Origin: Adiantum capillus-veneris
Lineage: Eukaryota; Streptophyta; Polypodiopsida; Polypodiales; Pteridaceae
Direction: 5' to 3'
Assembly (NCBI GenBank): GCA_014529385.2
Contig: CM043958.1
Coordinates: 82,705,525-82,769,524, forward strand
DNA length: 64,000 nucleotides
Made by a program: the position numbers and the translations under genes
Notes under the pieces: generated by a model
What the model was told of the DNA's origin: nothing
The model's database searches: none
What the model saw: the letters and a program-made list of their open reading frames with translations, nothing else
Shown here: piece by piece, positions 44,239-56,955 of the stretch
How positions within the stretch are numbered: position 1 is the first letter of the stretch
How the letters are laid out: each line of letters opens with the position of its first letter

Positions 44239-45660
44239 AGCATGGTTGACAATAACCAAGAGAGTAGAACGAACATTGATAACTTTGATTTTGCACATGA
44301 AGGTGCTAATGATGATGCCCCCATGTTTATCAATTATCTTGTTACTAGGTTGCAGCAAGCTATGGGAAACCCTACTTTGCAAGACGAAGTTACCCAACAA
44401 CTTCGTGCTTATGCGATTTCCCTTCCTCTCCAAGAGGAAGAGAGAGTTTAGGAGGCCTCTTGATGATGAGACTCCCAAAAGAAGACTCTCTCTCATAAGA
44501 GAGGAGGAATCCAAAGAACGAGAAATAAGCAAATCCCTAAGTTCCTTTGAATATGTGGCTCCATGAAGATAGCGGTCTAGTTGTCACCAACTCCTCCCAA
44601 GAGGAAACGGTCAACACACAGTCCTTCTCCTCATCACTCCAAAAGGGAAGAAAGGAAACAAAGGAAGAAAAGGTCAAGAAAGAGGTCACACTCTTCTCCT
44701 TCTTCTTCACCTTCCTCCTCTTCCGATGAAAGCTATGTCTATTCTCCTAGAGAATACAAGAGGGGAGGACATCACAAAACTTAACTTGCATGGTGAAGGT
44801 CCCAAAAGCTCAAGAAATTCAAAGAATGAGGAAAGAGTATCTCTTTTCTCACCTATGATGGCACCTTTGGTGCCACCAACAAAGTATTGGCCTTCATCCA
44901 ACAATTTGATGTGGCCCTTGGAGACGAGGTCTTCACGGAGTCATCCAAGCTATGCACTTCTAGAAGTCTGCTCGTCAATGGTGGTCTAGCCTTCGTGGAA
45001 ACAACGAGGCCCCAAAGACATGGAAACCTATATGAGTTTCCATCATGAAGCAATTCCTTGCAAACGATGCAAAGGAAAAAGTGCTTACCGAATGGTGGAG
45101 CTTGAAGATGCTCTTCAATGAGTCTATCCACAAATATGTAGACAAGTTTTGGGATTTACATCTCAAAGCTACAGTCTTTCAAAGGATAGACTTCACCAAA
45201 CAAAAGCAACAATTTTGTGCGGTATTACCTGAAGAAATGACCGAGTATGTCAACTCACAACAGCCTAGCACTATCACCGAAGTCATCCACCACACTATGG
45301 TTGCTTCAAGGATCAATTTCCAACAAGGGGTGAGAAGAAATTTCAAGCCCATGGAAAACAAGGATCAAAATGAAGCTAAAGGGAAGAGCAATGTTCAAAA
45401 CTCTTTCCAAGGCAACACCAACACCAACAACAACAAGGCCAAGAAGAAAGGAGCTTACAAAGGTAAAAATAAGCTCTCTTCCAAAGGATTATAGGCCTTT
45501 CATAAAGACCATAAATGCTTTAAGTGTGGGCAGCAAGGACATGGTTATAGTTCTTGCCCCAAAAGAAATGTACTGAATGACACTCCTAGAGCTTCCATGG
45601 TTGAAGCTCCAAAAGAGGATAGTCATTGCAAAGGCTAATACCTCTCCTATGCTTGGACAA
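44239..45660 (+). pseudogene. Gypsy gag, frameshifted
   Basis: ATG at 44239 (MVDNNQESRTNIDNFDFAHE), open to a stop at 44449. Then an Arg/Ser-rich basic region with SRKRSHSSPSSSPSSSSDES (44581-44784), capsid-like text FDVALGDEVFTES near 44910, and an open block 45045-45494 (ANDAKEKVLTEWWSLKMLFN). The zinc knuckle CFKCGQQGHGYSSC (45516-45557) is complete. Several frame changes and stops. Confidence 0.8.
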
Positions 45661-45679
45661 AAGTAAGGTAGCATGATGC

Positions 45680-46780
45680 CCTTATTCTCTTTGACCTTGG
45701 CTCTACTCACAACTTCATATCAACGGAGTTGTCCACTAAGTTGGGCATTCAAGCTTTTGAGATGGGAGATATTGTAACTACTAATGGAGCTTTCAAGGGA
45801 TAGCAAGCCTCCGTTACTCCTTTGATTGGGAAGTTGAGGCTTCATGTCCAAAGCTATGTCAACAAGAAGACTTTTTTTTAAATCTCTCCTCTCCAACATG
45901 AGGATGTTATCCTAGGGGCACCATGGTTCAACCGCATGGCTGCCAACATTAAGTTCCCTGAAAGGAGAGTATCTTTCACCTACAGGGAAAATAGCATATA
46001 CAAAGATGTTAATGATTTGGGGAACACCATATCCTAGTAAATACGCTTGCTTTGATTAGTCAATGAAAAGCTCTATTTTTGCATATATGATTTTTGTTAG
46101 AGAATCTATAGATGATTCTAATGTTTTCACAAGTAGCAATAAAGGAAGTCAAGAGGAATTAGAGTTGTCTAATTTCCTAAATGGATTCTAGGATGTTTTC
46201 ATTAATGACATCTCTGGTGAGCTACCTCCAAAACGAGGGGATGATGACCATGCAATAGAGCTTCTACTATGAAACTCACCGCCACATAAACCTCCTTATT
46301 GAGTTTCACAAGCTCACCAAGAGGAGATCATGAGGCAAGTGCATGAATTGGTGGAAAAAGGGATGATCGGGCCTAGCTCCTCTCCATCTTGATCACCAGT
46401 ACTTTTAGTGCAAAAGAAAGATGACACATATCACATGTGTGTCGACTATAGAGCACTAAATAGGATCACTATAAAAAAAAACGATTTCCCGTGCCGCGGC
46501 TAGAAGATCTATTTGATAAGTTACAAGTTTTGACAAATGCTCCAGCCGCATTCAAACTCAGGATGGACAAAAATCTTCAGGCCACTCAAGTTTTGTTGAG
46601 GAGTATAAGTGACACCTCCAAGTAACCTTTCAAGTTGTGAGAGAGAATTTTTCCTACAAGAGATTCAATATTTAGGTCACATTATCTCTCAAGATGGTAT
46701 TCATATGAATCCATCAAAGTTGGAGGTAATAAAAGCATGGCCTAATCCAAGGGATCTACATTAGCTAAGAAGCTTTATTG
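45680..46780 (+). pseudogene. Gypsy protease and RT, with an RT deletion
   Basis: The protease reads LFDLGSTHNFISTELSTKLG (about 45690-45745) and EDVILGAPWFNRM. RT starts near 46230 with HPQ-less text [38 protein letters not shown], then jumps near 46525 from DKLQV straight to TNAPAAFKLRMDKNLQA. This removes the segment that normally holds the DLxSGYHQ and FGL blocks, and the YxDD box is also missing. GHIISQDGIHMNPSKLEVIK follows. Inactive. Confidence 0.82.
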
Positions 46781-46782
46781 GT

Positions 46783-47304
46783 ATGTGTGCATACTATAGA
46801 GGCTTCATAGCAAAATTATTTCAAATAGCAGGACCATTTCATGACTTAACAAGGAATAACCTTAAGTACTCATGGACTACTAAAGAACAAAATGCTTTTG
46901 ACAAGCTCAAAGAGCAACTTACCTCCCAACTAGTCCTTATGCTTACGGATCTCTCAAAGCCATTTGAGGTCCAATGTGATGCTTGTGGTGATTGCCTTGG
47001 AGCACTTTTTCTTCAAGAAGGGCATGCCATAGCATATGAGAACCGAAGGCTCAATGCCGATGAACGGGTCTTGGGCATATACGAAAAAGAGATTTTAGTT
47101 GTTCTACATGCACTAGGCAGATGGAAGCACTATTTCTTGGGGGCTCCATTCATCCTACGAATGGATTACAATATGACACAAACCAAGCTTTCCGACAAAC
47201 AAATGAGGTGGGCAAATTTTATTTCGCAATTTAAATTTCATATTGCTCACATTCTGGCAAGCACAATCAAGTGGTCGATGCACTTTCACAATGTCCAAGG
47301 GTAA
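46783..47304 (+). pseudogene. Gypsy RNase H region
   Basis: Open 173-codon block: SFIGMCAYYRGFIAKLFQIA (end of RT thumb), NAFDKLKEQLTSQLVL, FEVQCDACGDCLGALFLQEG (canonical DAS is DAC here), EKEILVVLHALGRWKHYFLG, and QFKFHIAHI at the end. Confidence 0.85.
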
Positions 47305-47399
47305 ATGTGGTGTTAATAGCAACTCCCAATGATCTATCTTTTATGATAGATGAGTATGCTATTGACCAAGACTTTAAGTAGGTAATTACATCCTTTGTA

Positions 47400-48240
47400 T
47401 TAGGGAAGAAAAAAAGAAGCATTCACCTTGAAGGATGGTTATCTTCCAAACGGCAATAGGCTATGTGTTATTCACCAATGCAATAAGAAAGTCATGTATG
47501 AATCCCATACTTCTCCTTATGTGGGGCAAAGAGGGATTCCATAATCTACTCTTCGAGGAGTAGAAATGTATTTTTGTTGGTGTACCATGAAAAGTAAACA
47601 TACAAGAGTATGTTTCAAAATGCGTGGTATACCAAAAATTGAAATTTGATTGAGGAAAGCAACTTGGATTGTTTCAATCAATAGGCTTAGCAAGAAACAC
47701 ACTCTATGCTTGTCAGAAAGACTATTAAGGCACATAAAACGGCAACCCTCTTTAGATCTCAAATTTTCAAGTATCATGGCTTGCCAACATCCATAGTGTC
47801 GGACAAAGATCCTAGAATGACCAGTAATTTCTAGAAGGGTCTCTTTGAGAATCTAGGAAGTAGATTATATTTTTCTTTCGGCCTATCATCCACAAACGGA
47901 TGACCAAAGTGAAATAACTAATCTAACAATTCTTGAATCTACTAAAAGCCTATGTCATGGAAGTAGATCAACGTTCTCAATGAGAGAAGTATCTACCTCT
48001 TATAGAGTATGCAATGACATTGTACATAATTCTATGGGGAAAGCACCTTTTGGGGTTAAAGAGGGAAGATCCAAAAGTCCCTTACTAATTAAAATACATG
48101 GGAAGATCTTCACTGCTGATGAATATAGCCGAGACTTACAAGAATCTTTTCCAAAGATTAAAAAGGTTATATCCATCTCACAAAAAAGGCAAAAAGGGTT
48201 GCTACTAATAAGCACAGAAGAGCCTTAGAATTTAAGAAAA
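47400..48240 (+). pseudogene. Gypsy integrase relic
   Basis: DGYLPNGNRLCVIHQ and HTSPYVGQRG mark the N-terminal domain. SAYHPQTDDQSE near 47880 matches the core HPQTDGQ-E block. The last 80 codons are in another frame (to 48228). Heavily frameshifted. Confidence 0.7.
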
Positions 48241-49045
48241 CTGATTGGGTCTTGCTAAAGTTTCTCAAGGCTCATATAAGGCATACTACGGGCAAGAATC
48301 CTACAAGCCACCAAGAGTGTTATGCTAAACTAGCAAAAAGACACTATGGTCCTTTCTTTTAAAATTCTTAAGTCAATCAATGAGATGGCTTATTAGTTAA
48401 AGTTGCACAACCATTGACTCATTCACAATGCTAACCGTGTGAGCCTACTCAAGCCTTACAAGGAGATCCACCAAAAGAACCAATAATGGAGGACCCGCAA
48501 GAGATCAAAGATCAAGAAGAGGTGTTAAAGCCTGAATCGATTCTTCGACACGAAGACAAGGTACTAAGAAACGGTAGCGTTATCCAATGATATCTTGTTA
48601 AGTTTAATAATTATCCTTATAAAGATGCTAGATGGATGCAAGGAACCTAGCTTAAGGATAATATGAACCTTGTCAATGCTTACAATGCTACACTAAAGTA
48701 AGCAAAGGAAAATGCATTTTAAATGAACAATGTTTTTGTCTTATAAGACTCATTCTCTTTCTTTTATTGTGCACAAAATTTAAGAAGTATGCATGCTTAG
48801 GATCATGTTTGTGGTGACGACATCTCCCAAACACCAAGTAGAATTTGTCACTCTACTTTGGAAGTATGATATGGACTAAAGAGCAGACATGCTTGCGACA
48901 GCTAAGTCTCTCGAGCACCAAATGGATTAGTCATCTATTTTGCAATGATGTTGTAGGGTAAAAAGGGATCCTCTACCCGCTAAGAAACATGGACTATGAC
49001 TATGCTTTATCTTCTCGACCTCATAGTCAAGGACGACTATGATTT
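48241..49045 (+). other. non-coding 3' part of the Gypsy element
   Basis: Decayed integrase C-terminal text to about 48700 and then untranslated sequence before the purine tract. No other gene is seen. Confidence 0.5.
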
Positions 49046-49059
49046 CAAGAGAGAGGTAA
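49046..49059 (+). other. polypurine tract
   Basis: AAGAGAGAGGTAA immediately before the 3' LTR. Confidence 0.8.
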
Positions 49060-49864
49060 TGTCATAAAATATAATATCTAACTTTATCAAATGATTTTGT
49101 CATATTAAACTGATCATTTAATATGAGAAGATAAAAGGGGAACAAGAGTTAGGATATAGATATGTGCTTCTAGACCTATCTCAACAGGGGACCAAAAGGA
49201 AGAATGGTTGCATCTTAAAAGGGGTCCAAAAGGGGTCCAAAAGGAGATGGTCTACCAAAGAGCAATGTGCAATAAGTGCTTCTAGATTTACCTCAGCAAG
49301 GGACCAAGAGAAGAGATGGTTACATCTCAATAGAGGTCCAAAAGGAAGTAGTCTATCAAAGAGCAACATGCATCTAACCGAGCTTAGAAGACCTTAGGGT
49401 TAGCTTCATTAAAGACCTTCAAAAGTTAGTGTTAAAAAGTCCTTTGACCTTAGGCAAGCTGGGCTCACCTTGAGGTGGGAATCCTACCCAAGCATGAGGT
49501 GCTTGTTGGCTTGCTAACTAAAGTGCTTAAAATGTTTTTGGAAACCTTGCCCAAGCTTGAGGTGATTCTCATGCTTAAATGACTAAGGTTCTTGAAGTGT
49601 TTAATTCAAAGATAAACTCTCAAGAGGCATAAACGGTCTCCATGCTTAATTGACTAACTGCATGAAGTGTTCAATTCAAACCAAATGACTTAAGAAGCAT
49701 GAAAGACACATGTCAAAATGTGGCCCTCTCATGATGTGCCTGAATCCTATTGGATAGGCTTTAAAGGGGTCCAATGAGAATTTAGATACATAAAAATAAA
49801 TAATTAAGTTCTTTCTCTCAAAGAGAAAAAAGAGGACACATGTCCAAATGATATAATTAAATAA

Positions 49865-49933
<69 letters not shown>

Positions 49934-50678
49934 GGTGAACCAAGCTTGAGAGGAGGTATACTCTCCCACAAACACACACATTCTCTCATTGTGTGAAGTG
50001 CAAAGTGCAAGAGCTCCATCTCCTTCTCCAAGCTTGTTGAGAAGTGGAGAAGGCTACACCAACACTCTTGGCTATGGAATGCAAATCTAACCAAGAGCCA
50101 TGCTTCAATGCTTAATCTTGCCATCTTCTTCATATTCATTACTATGTTATTATGCTATGCTAAGCAAGAAGATTGATGATAAGTGAGGAACTATTTCTTT
50201 CTCCTGTGAATGATTCTTTTTCCTCTTCCCTACCCTCATTCCCCGCTAGCGCCTCCACCTTCGAAGGTGTTTGAAGCCTTGGGACTGAGGCTTGGGATAG
50301 TTAATTCTTTTTGCAAAGTTTATGTTATGCTCGTGATGCATGAAGCTTTCCATCTTCATAGCATCACCAAGGTCACAAGGAACACAAAGATTGTATTGTA
50401 CCAAGTCTCTCTTGATGGGAGAATATATAATACAAACGCCTTTTGGAGGGGGGACCTGCTCCAAGTAAATCCGGTCCTCAACTATTGTCATGTTCTCTAA
50501 TACTCTCTCTCTCTCTCTCGCAAAAGTATTATTCATGCCAAGTTAGTTAAGTACTATGTTTATGTTCCTATGATCAATTAAGTTCACCCTCTACGTTCTC
50601 AAAGTAATCTCACAAAAATGCTCACTCTAATTCTCTTACTTCCACTATTCTCAAAGTTCATAGGCCATTTCCATTACA
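49060..50678 (+). repeat. Gypsy 3' LTR (about 1.62 kb)
   Basis: Aligns with the 5' LTR throughout. It holds an extra tandem copy of about 117 bases near 49162-49380 (TGCTTCTAGA...CAAAGAGCAA) not present in the 5' LTR, and a longer GA tract. Confidence 0.93.
49868..49932. repeat. (GA)n microsatellite in the 3' LTR
   Basis: About 65 bases, against about 53 in the 5' LTR: length has diverged since insertion. Confidence 0.95.
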
Positions 50679-51815
50679 AGTGTTGTGCCATCCCAGTGGA
50701 ATCTAATTCTACAGATGACTGACACAAAGAGCCTGCATGAATTGATGTCATCCCCCATAAGATGCACCATTACTCTTGTAAAAATTTTGAAGATCAGACC
50801 ACATCGATGGAGACAATTGAGCAAAAACCTGGAAAAAATGGGGCTGAAAATCCATCCATAGGATAAATTTGTAGGTGAAATTATGGAAAGAACACGGCAA
50901 GAGAAACCATAGGCAAAGTTGGTACTAGTGATGAATAAGGTGGGTGACTATTGTGAAGGAGAAGAAGGTAACACCACCTTACCACTAGAGTACAAAGAAG
51001 TAACAACGATAGCTATACTTGATAGTAAGGCTAAAATAGCCATTGCTACGAAGGGAATCTAGGAGAAATGGGGAAGACCCGTTCTAAGAAAAAACGCATA
51101 AAGTTGCAACTAGCAGATGGATATGTAGAGAGACCCTTAGAGATGCTAGCACAAATTATTGTATCCTCTTGCGTAATAAAGTATGAGCACACTTTTGTTG
51201 AAGTTGACTTTAAAAAAGGAAACAACTTTGAGGTTATTTTGGGACGACCATTCATGTGTCAACTTAAAATGGTTCAAGATTGGGGCTATGACCATCTCTA
51301 CTTAGACATAAAGGTATCACAATTAGGGTTATCATGAAGGGCCATAGTTATAGGGATGTCAACCAAACCCAGTGGAAGACTTTGTTATGACTACAGATTC
51401 AGGAACGCAATTACCTCCTTGGTAAGTGAAAGATGTGCATGTTTGGATATGTGGAGCATCTGAATGCGGAAGCCTGAGAAAGGAAGATTGTATCCTAGAG
51501 GGATCAGTAGAAGATGAGACTTACATTAAAGAGCCATTTCTTGAAGAGTTGTTTAAACCTTTTGGACGGGAAAAAATACTGGCTACTCTAGATGTGTGCA
51601 TAAACAAAATAACAACTACGAAGTTTTGTGACAAGAATGGCTATGACATAAGTCCCGGCTTTATGATAAAGGTGTTGAAGGAAGCTAATGAGGTTTGTGA
51701 GTATGAAATCAGAGAAAGTGAGACATATAGCTACGTCATGGAGCATGGTGCCAAAGTGAAAACAAAGGAAGAAGAGAAACCACAAGACTATGTCATCATT
51801 GACATACCTCAATAA
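50679..51815 (+). pseudogene. older Gypsy polyprotein, right part (protease region)
   Basis: Continues the frame left of 40379. Contains TIAILDSKAKIAIATKGI, a retropepsin-like start whose DSGA reads DSKA; KIKLQLADGYVERPLEMLAQ; NNFEVILGRPFMCQLKMVQD, the ILG flap block; and then the open stretch 51426-51815 with EPFLEELFKPFGREKILATL and DKNGYDISPGF. Stops separate the blocks (for example near 50860 and at 51334). No RT follows before the chromovirus LTR at 52068. Confidence 0.7.
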
Positions 51816-52067
51816 TCGACAAAAGCTATTTCAAAGAAGCCAACTCCAAAAAATGCACAATCTAAACTAGGTCAAGGAGAAAAAATTCAAGTTCAATGTC
51901 AAATGTTCAACAAACACAAAATCAAGAGAAGAACGAGGATATGGAAGAAGATCAATTGTCTCCTATAATGATCAAATTCAACATATGCAGAGAAACAGGA
52001 CTCAAATTCACATGTTCAACTGTGGTCGACCCTTAGGCGACAAGGAACCTAATGTATTATGGCACGT

Positions 52068-52190
52068 TGAAAAGGCAGTGGTAATGCGTGTGCTAGTCTC
52101 CACCCAACCGTGCTATCTTATAGCCTCCCCCTAGCATACACACTGTCCGGCTGTGCCGGTGGCCTTGCCCGTAGGACCCGTGTCCTTACA
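52068..52190 (-). repeat. chromovirus 3' LTR (about 123 bp)
   Basis: Minus strand TGTAAGGACACGGG...CTGCCTTTTCA, preceded by the purine stretch AAGAGGGGGTAA. Contains a TATA-like GGCTATAAGATAGC. Confidence 0.8.
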
Positions 52191-52199
52191 TTACCCCCT

Positions 52200-53420
52200 C
52201 TTGGAGAATCATTTTTGTCCTTGAAAATGAACGTAGAAAAATGTTTCTTAAGTGCGGAGAAATTATCCCATGTAGAACCTTCTTCAGGTCTATCTAACCA
52301 TTTTACCAACACCTATTGTCTAACATGGTGTCTGGTGCAAAGCTCATGAGAATCCAAAATCTTTTCGAGCTCATGAGGGATGCTTGGCGGTTCGATAAGG
52401 TCAACTAACACACCTGTGTCAATGACATTATCATTCTGTCCTAGCTATTTTTGTAAATGGCTAACATAAAAAATAGGATGTACTCGTGAGTTCTCTGGAA
52501 GAGCTAACTTATAGGCCACTTGACCCATACGTTTGAGAATGGTAAACGGTCCACAATAGCGTGGTGAAAGTTTAGCAACTTTTCCCGTCTTTAGAATTTT
52601 TGAATGCTCCGAAACCTTGAGGAAAACCTTGTCTCATTCTTCAAAAGTAGCAAGATGACGATGTTCATCTGCGTACTTCTTATATCGATGCGATCTTGAG
52701 CTTGCTTAACATTCTGTCCAACAACTCGAAGCATGTCAAAATGGTCTCGGAGAAAATCCTTCACTTGTTGTATCTCTCCTTAGCCAACCCCACTGTAATG
52801 GGTGATCCTTCGCTTGTTGTATCTTCTCCTTAGACAACCCCACCGTAACGGGTGATCTAGGTTGAAATCCATATAAAAGCATAAATGGACTAAACCCTGT
52901 AGTCACATGCTTTGAACTATTATAAGCAAATCAATATAGGTAAGTAGTCTTCCCATTTGGTTTGCTTCTTGCTAACGTACGCTCGTGGCATATCCTCTAG
53001 CACTTGATTAACCCTTTCGGTTTGACCATCTGTTTCTAGATGATCAGCCGTACTTAGATTAAGTTTAGTTTTCCAACTTTTGAAACATAGCTCTCCAAAA
53101 GTGATTATCGAACTTTTGATCTCTGTCATTAATGATACTAGCTGGGAATGAATAGACCCATCTTTGTTAGACGGTCCACAATTACCCATATGGCATCATG
53201 GCCACGATTTGTAGTAGGTAGTCCTACTACAAAGTCCATAGAGATACTCTCCCACTTACCTTATGGAATCTCTAAAGGATGTAAAAGGCCACCTACCTTG
53301 AGGCGCTCTGACTTATTTACTTGGCATTGTTGGCACTTTAGTACGTACTCTTGAACATCATGATGTAAGCCTGGTCAATAAAATTGTCGTCGAACTAAGG
53401 CATACGTCTTACGAATACTT
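52200..53420 (-). pseudogene. chromovirus integrase and chromodomain
   Basis: Minus strand. FYxPGLHHDVQEYVLKCQQC (the expected Trp is TGA), [20 protein letters not shown] (first catalytic Asp), [34 protein letters not shown], and GFSPFMLLYGFQPRSPVTVG, ending in VLVKWLDRPEEGSTWDNFSA, which matches the LVKW-E-TW core of a chromodomain (near 52310-52250). Chromodomains steer integration toward modified histones in this clade. Frameshifts and several stops. Confidence 0.82.
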
Positions 53421-54462
53421 GGACGATCAGAACTTGGACTATCGTGACACTCAAATAAGATTTGGCGCCTAGTGTCTGAGTCCTTTGGCACACATACTCT
53501 ACCCTTGTGGAGTAAGTAGCCATCATCAATGGAAAAATTCTTCCATCGCTTAAGCTCTTCGTGAGTAGGGGTGGAGCTCTGTGTGTTGGAGTTTTTATCT
53601 GTGCATGCAGAGACATGTTGATCTGGTTGTACAAAGACAAATGAGTGTGAAGGATCCTTTTTGAAAACTGCACTCCACACTTTAGCATATGATTGATCTT
53701 GTGCACACTTGCCACATATTGACTCCAAAAATCCACTCTTTATTTTCATGAAAGCAAGTGAATTAATCTGAGGCATCCGACTTAGTGTATCCGCTACTAC
53801 AATATATATATCGTAGCTTACAATCATAATCTTGAAGGATTTCTGCCCATCTAGCTTTACGGCCCTTCAAGTCCACAATAAACCATTTTATACTCTCATG
53901 GTAAAAAACTACTTAAAACTCGGCACCATATAAATAGTGTCGCCACTTTCATAAAGCATGAATTCTGGCATAGAGCTCTCTCTCATAGACATAATAATTC
54001 TGTTGAGCTCTATATAACTTTTTACTTTAAAAGGCTATAGGTCTTCCCTCGAGGAGAAGTACCGCACCAATTGCTTTATCACTAGCATCAGTCTCTACCA
54101 CAAATGGCTTAAGTGGGTCAACGATTGCTAGGATGAGAGTAGTGGCTACAGCTACCTTGAGCTGTTCAAAACTGCGTTTTTGGGCTTCTTTCCAAGAAAA
54201 GGTCTTACCTTTTGCTTTAATTTGATCCTCATAGGAATAACGATTTTGGAATAATCATGGATATACTGTCGATAAAATCCAGCCATGCCTAAGAATATTT
54301 GAATCTCCTCAACCATTTTTGGAATGGCCATCGAAGAATGGCAGCGACCTTGTCAGTGTCCATCTTGATGCCAGAATAAGAGATCACATGACTGAGGTAA
54401 TGTATCTCTGTTTTAAAGAAATCGCACTTGCTTTGCTTAGCATACAGAGCGTGAGTTTGTAG
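53375..54462 (-). pseudogene. chromovirus RNase H and integrase zinc-domain region
   Basis: Minus strand. RNase H text with DASDKAIGAVLLLEGRPIAF and YYVYERELYARIHAL (54150-53950), then LSRMPQINSLAFMKIKSGF (53827 frame), and RRQILFECHDSPSSDRPSIR, where the second His of the HHCC finger is replaced. Stops at several points. Confidence 0.75.
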
Positions 54463-55809
54463 CTATTCAAACACTAATTGTAAGTGTTCTATGTGTTCAT
54501 CTTCACTCTTACTGTAAATGACAATGTCATCAAGGAAAACCACAACAAATTTTCCAAGATAGGGACGTAAGACATTATCCATGAGTGTCATAAATGTAGC
54601 TGGAGCATTGGTTAAACCAAAAGGCATAACCAAAAATTCAAATTGCCCGAACCGTGTTCTAAAGGCAATTTTAGAGATAGCTTGCAAAAGGATACGCACC
54701 TGGTGGTATCTTGAACGAAGATCTATCTTTGTATAGTATCTTGCCCCATGGAGTTGATCAAACAACTCATCCACTCGAGGCAGAGGATACTTGTTCTTGA
54801 TGGTTATGGCGTTTAATCCACGATAATCGAAGTACATGCGCATAGTACCATCTTTCTTTTTTACCAATATATTTGGTGATTCCAAAGGCGAAGTGCTAGG
54901 TCTAATGAAACCACGGGTGAGGTAGTTAGCCGACTGACTCTCAACCTCCTTGACTTCTTTAGCACTCATACGATAAGGTGGTTTACTCACCGGTCTAGTG
55001 CCTGGCAGGACATCTATGCCATGTTGCACATCACGTGTAGGGGGTAAACCCCGCGGTAAATCACTTGAGAATACATCACTATACTCCGTGAGTAAGTGAG
55101 TTAGTTGTTGCGGTGCAAAAGGAGAAAGTAAACTAGAGTTATGATGGGATGGAGAATCTTGTAATTCTTGTAATGTTTGTTTTACAATAGTTGCACGTTG
55201 CTGAATAGAAGTAAAATTGAGAGCATTTTTCTCTTTAGAATTGTTAACACTTTGCTTATCATTAGAATTCATTGCACTTTGCATATCATAACTAGAATTC
55301 ATAGCACTTTGCTCTTGAGAATTCACAAAACTTGGAGACAAGCAGTAACACAAAAAGACTTCATTTATTGAATCTGCTTCCTGTAAAATAGAAAGCTCGG
55401 CTGTACATATAAGAGGTGCATATGGTATATTTTTATCGCCAAGAAAAAGCACATGTTTACCATTGGCCATAAAGGATAAGGAGTTGTGTTCGTAACTAGT
55501 GTGCAATGTGTTTCCTAAACCATGCAACCACTGCCATCCTAAAACTACATCAGCATGGTCCATGTTCATAACTTGAAAGTCAAGGGTCATCGTATGATCT
55601 TGAACAATAAGCTCAACCCCTTGAACTACAGTGTCCCATACTTCTTTATCATTCCCAGACATCTGGTCTACCACATACTTGTGGGAGTAAAGAGTCTGTG
55701 TAAGCTTCAATTTCTTGACTAGCTTATAGTTCAGGAAGTTATGAGTTGAACCATCATCCACTAAAATACGAACACGTTGTCTATTAATAGTGCCATGCAT
55801 GCGAATCAA
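54463..55809 (-). pseudogene. chromovirus protease-RT, 448-codon open block
   Basis: The longest undisturbed pol frame in the element. Protease: [20 protein letters not shown] near 55760, and [92 protein letters not shown] (SGYHQ reads SRYHQ), [20 protein letters not shown], and [20 protein letters not shown], which keeps the Asp pair of the YxDD box. A serine/asparagine linker with four near-repeats (AMNSNDK-like) lies near 55270. It starts at an ATG, but gag is separated by inserted DNA, so no normal polyprotein can be made. Confidence 0.9.
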
Positions 55810-56145
55810 ATCATGGGGGCCAAAGGTGGGCTACCACATTGAAGTAGACACACAACACTTGTGCTTTTCTTCAAGTCTTACCACGCACCGAGCGAGTTTT
55901 TCCGAGCAAAGACAAACCCGAGCAAATGTTTGTATGCATCTATAAAAATCTAGCTTAACTCTAGCTTTCTAATTATGTTAATTTTCACATCATGATGTGT
56001 TGCTTTTTGTATGGTGATGTTCATAGTGCTTCATTGTCAAGTACATTGGTTTTTATTTTTTCTTTGCACCTATCTCTAACCATGCCTATTATATATGTAT
56101 ATATACATATGTATGCACACACACACACACACACGTGTGTGTATC

Positions 56146-56146
<1 letters not shown>

Positions 56147-56185
<39 letters not shown>
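56147..56185. repeat. (GA)n microsatellite beside (CA)n and (TATG)n
   Basis: Follows TATATATGTATATATACATA and a CACACA run (56116-56135). Confidence 0.95.
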
Positions 56186-56188
<3 letters not shown>

Positions 56189-56347
56189 AAAGTGAAGCTC
56201 TCATCTGGTACAAACAATCCCAAGTGAAAGATTTATCCAATTAGTCTTGACCTCAAGACATGCTATTCAAGACAAGTAGATTAAGAGCAATAAAGGGTAG
56301 CTGGGTTTAAGGCCAATCTCTCTTTAGCCATTGGAGATGGCCCGGTT

Positions 56348-56350
<3 letters not shown>

Positions 56351-56397
<47 letters not shown>
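56351..56397. repeat. (GA)n microsatellite
   Basis: About 47 bases of GA. Confidence 0.95.
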
Positions 56398-56401
<4 letters not shown>

Positions 56402-56791
56402 CCAAATGGCTATGCATGCAATAAATTTAGGGGGGTCCAGACTACCTAGAACTTCATACCCTCAATCAAGGTGGCAAGCCTCCATTGGTTCAAAAAAGGC
56501 ACTTAGTTTTGAGACCCACTAGAGGGACATCTTTTCCCTCAGAATAGAAGCAAGTTTGGTACGTTTTGGTGCAAAATAAAGACAAGGGTTTGATCTCTAA
56601 CCCTCACCTGTAGTTGCGAATCACATAACCACTAGCTCGTATCTCATTTGTCGCTTCAAAAGCTGACACTTTCTTTTATATCTAGATGTTACAACAACAG
56701 GCTAAATGCAAGGCTATTTGTAAAAAGGAATGTCGTTGTTGGGGCGTTGTGGCATGTACAATATGAATGCACCCGCTGAGTCATATATACC

Positions 56792-56955
56792 TAGATGAAT
56801 CCAAGATAAGCCCAGATTCACCCTTGAAGGAAAGTGCAAGGTATAGACCCATGGTGGTCATCCACAAGACAATATAACCATCAGCTCCATCATGTATAGT
56901 ATTGACTAAATACCACAACATCTCCACTAACGTCGCCAATGCCCAATAGTGGGTG
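56792..56955 (-). repeat. 164-bp direct repeat copy 1
   Basis: Matches 57271-57434 with few substitutions. On the minus strand both copies keep an open frame of about 57 codons (HYWALATLVEMLWYLVNT...DGYIVLWMTTMGLYLALSF), hydrophobic enough for a membrane segment. No family is recognised. Confidence 0.9.

Larger units (their letters stand above)
40380..50678 (+). mobile_element. full-length Ty3/Gypsy element, nested insertion in its 5' LTR
   Basis: LTRs begin TGTCATAAAATATAATATC (40380 and 49060) and end TTCCATTACA (43835 and 50678). Perfect 5-bp target duplications AGTGT lie at 40375-40379 and 50679-50683. Primer-binding site at 43837 and purine tract before 49060. The interior has gag, protease, RT, RNase H and integrase in Gypsy order, all with stops and a deletion in RT. 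The 5' LTR contains the 1.98-kb element at 41556. Without it the 5' LTR is about 1.47 kb against 1.62 kb for the 3' LTR, mainly because of a duplication and a longer GA tract on the right. Confidence 0.95.
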
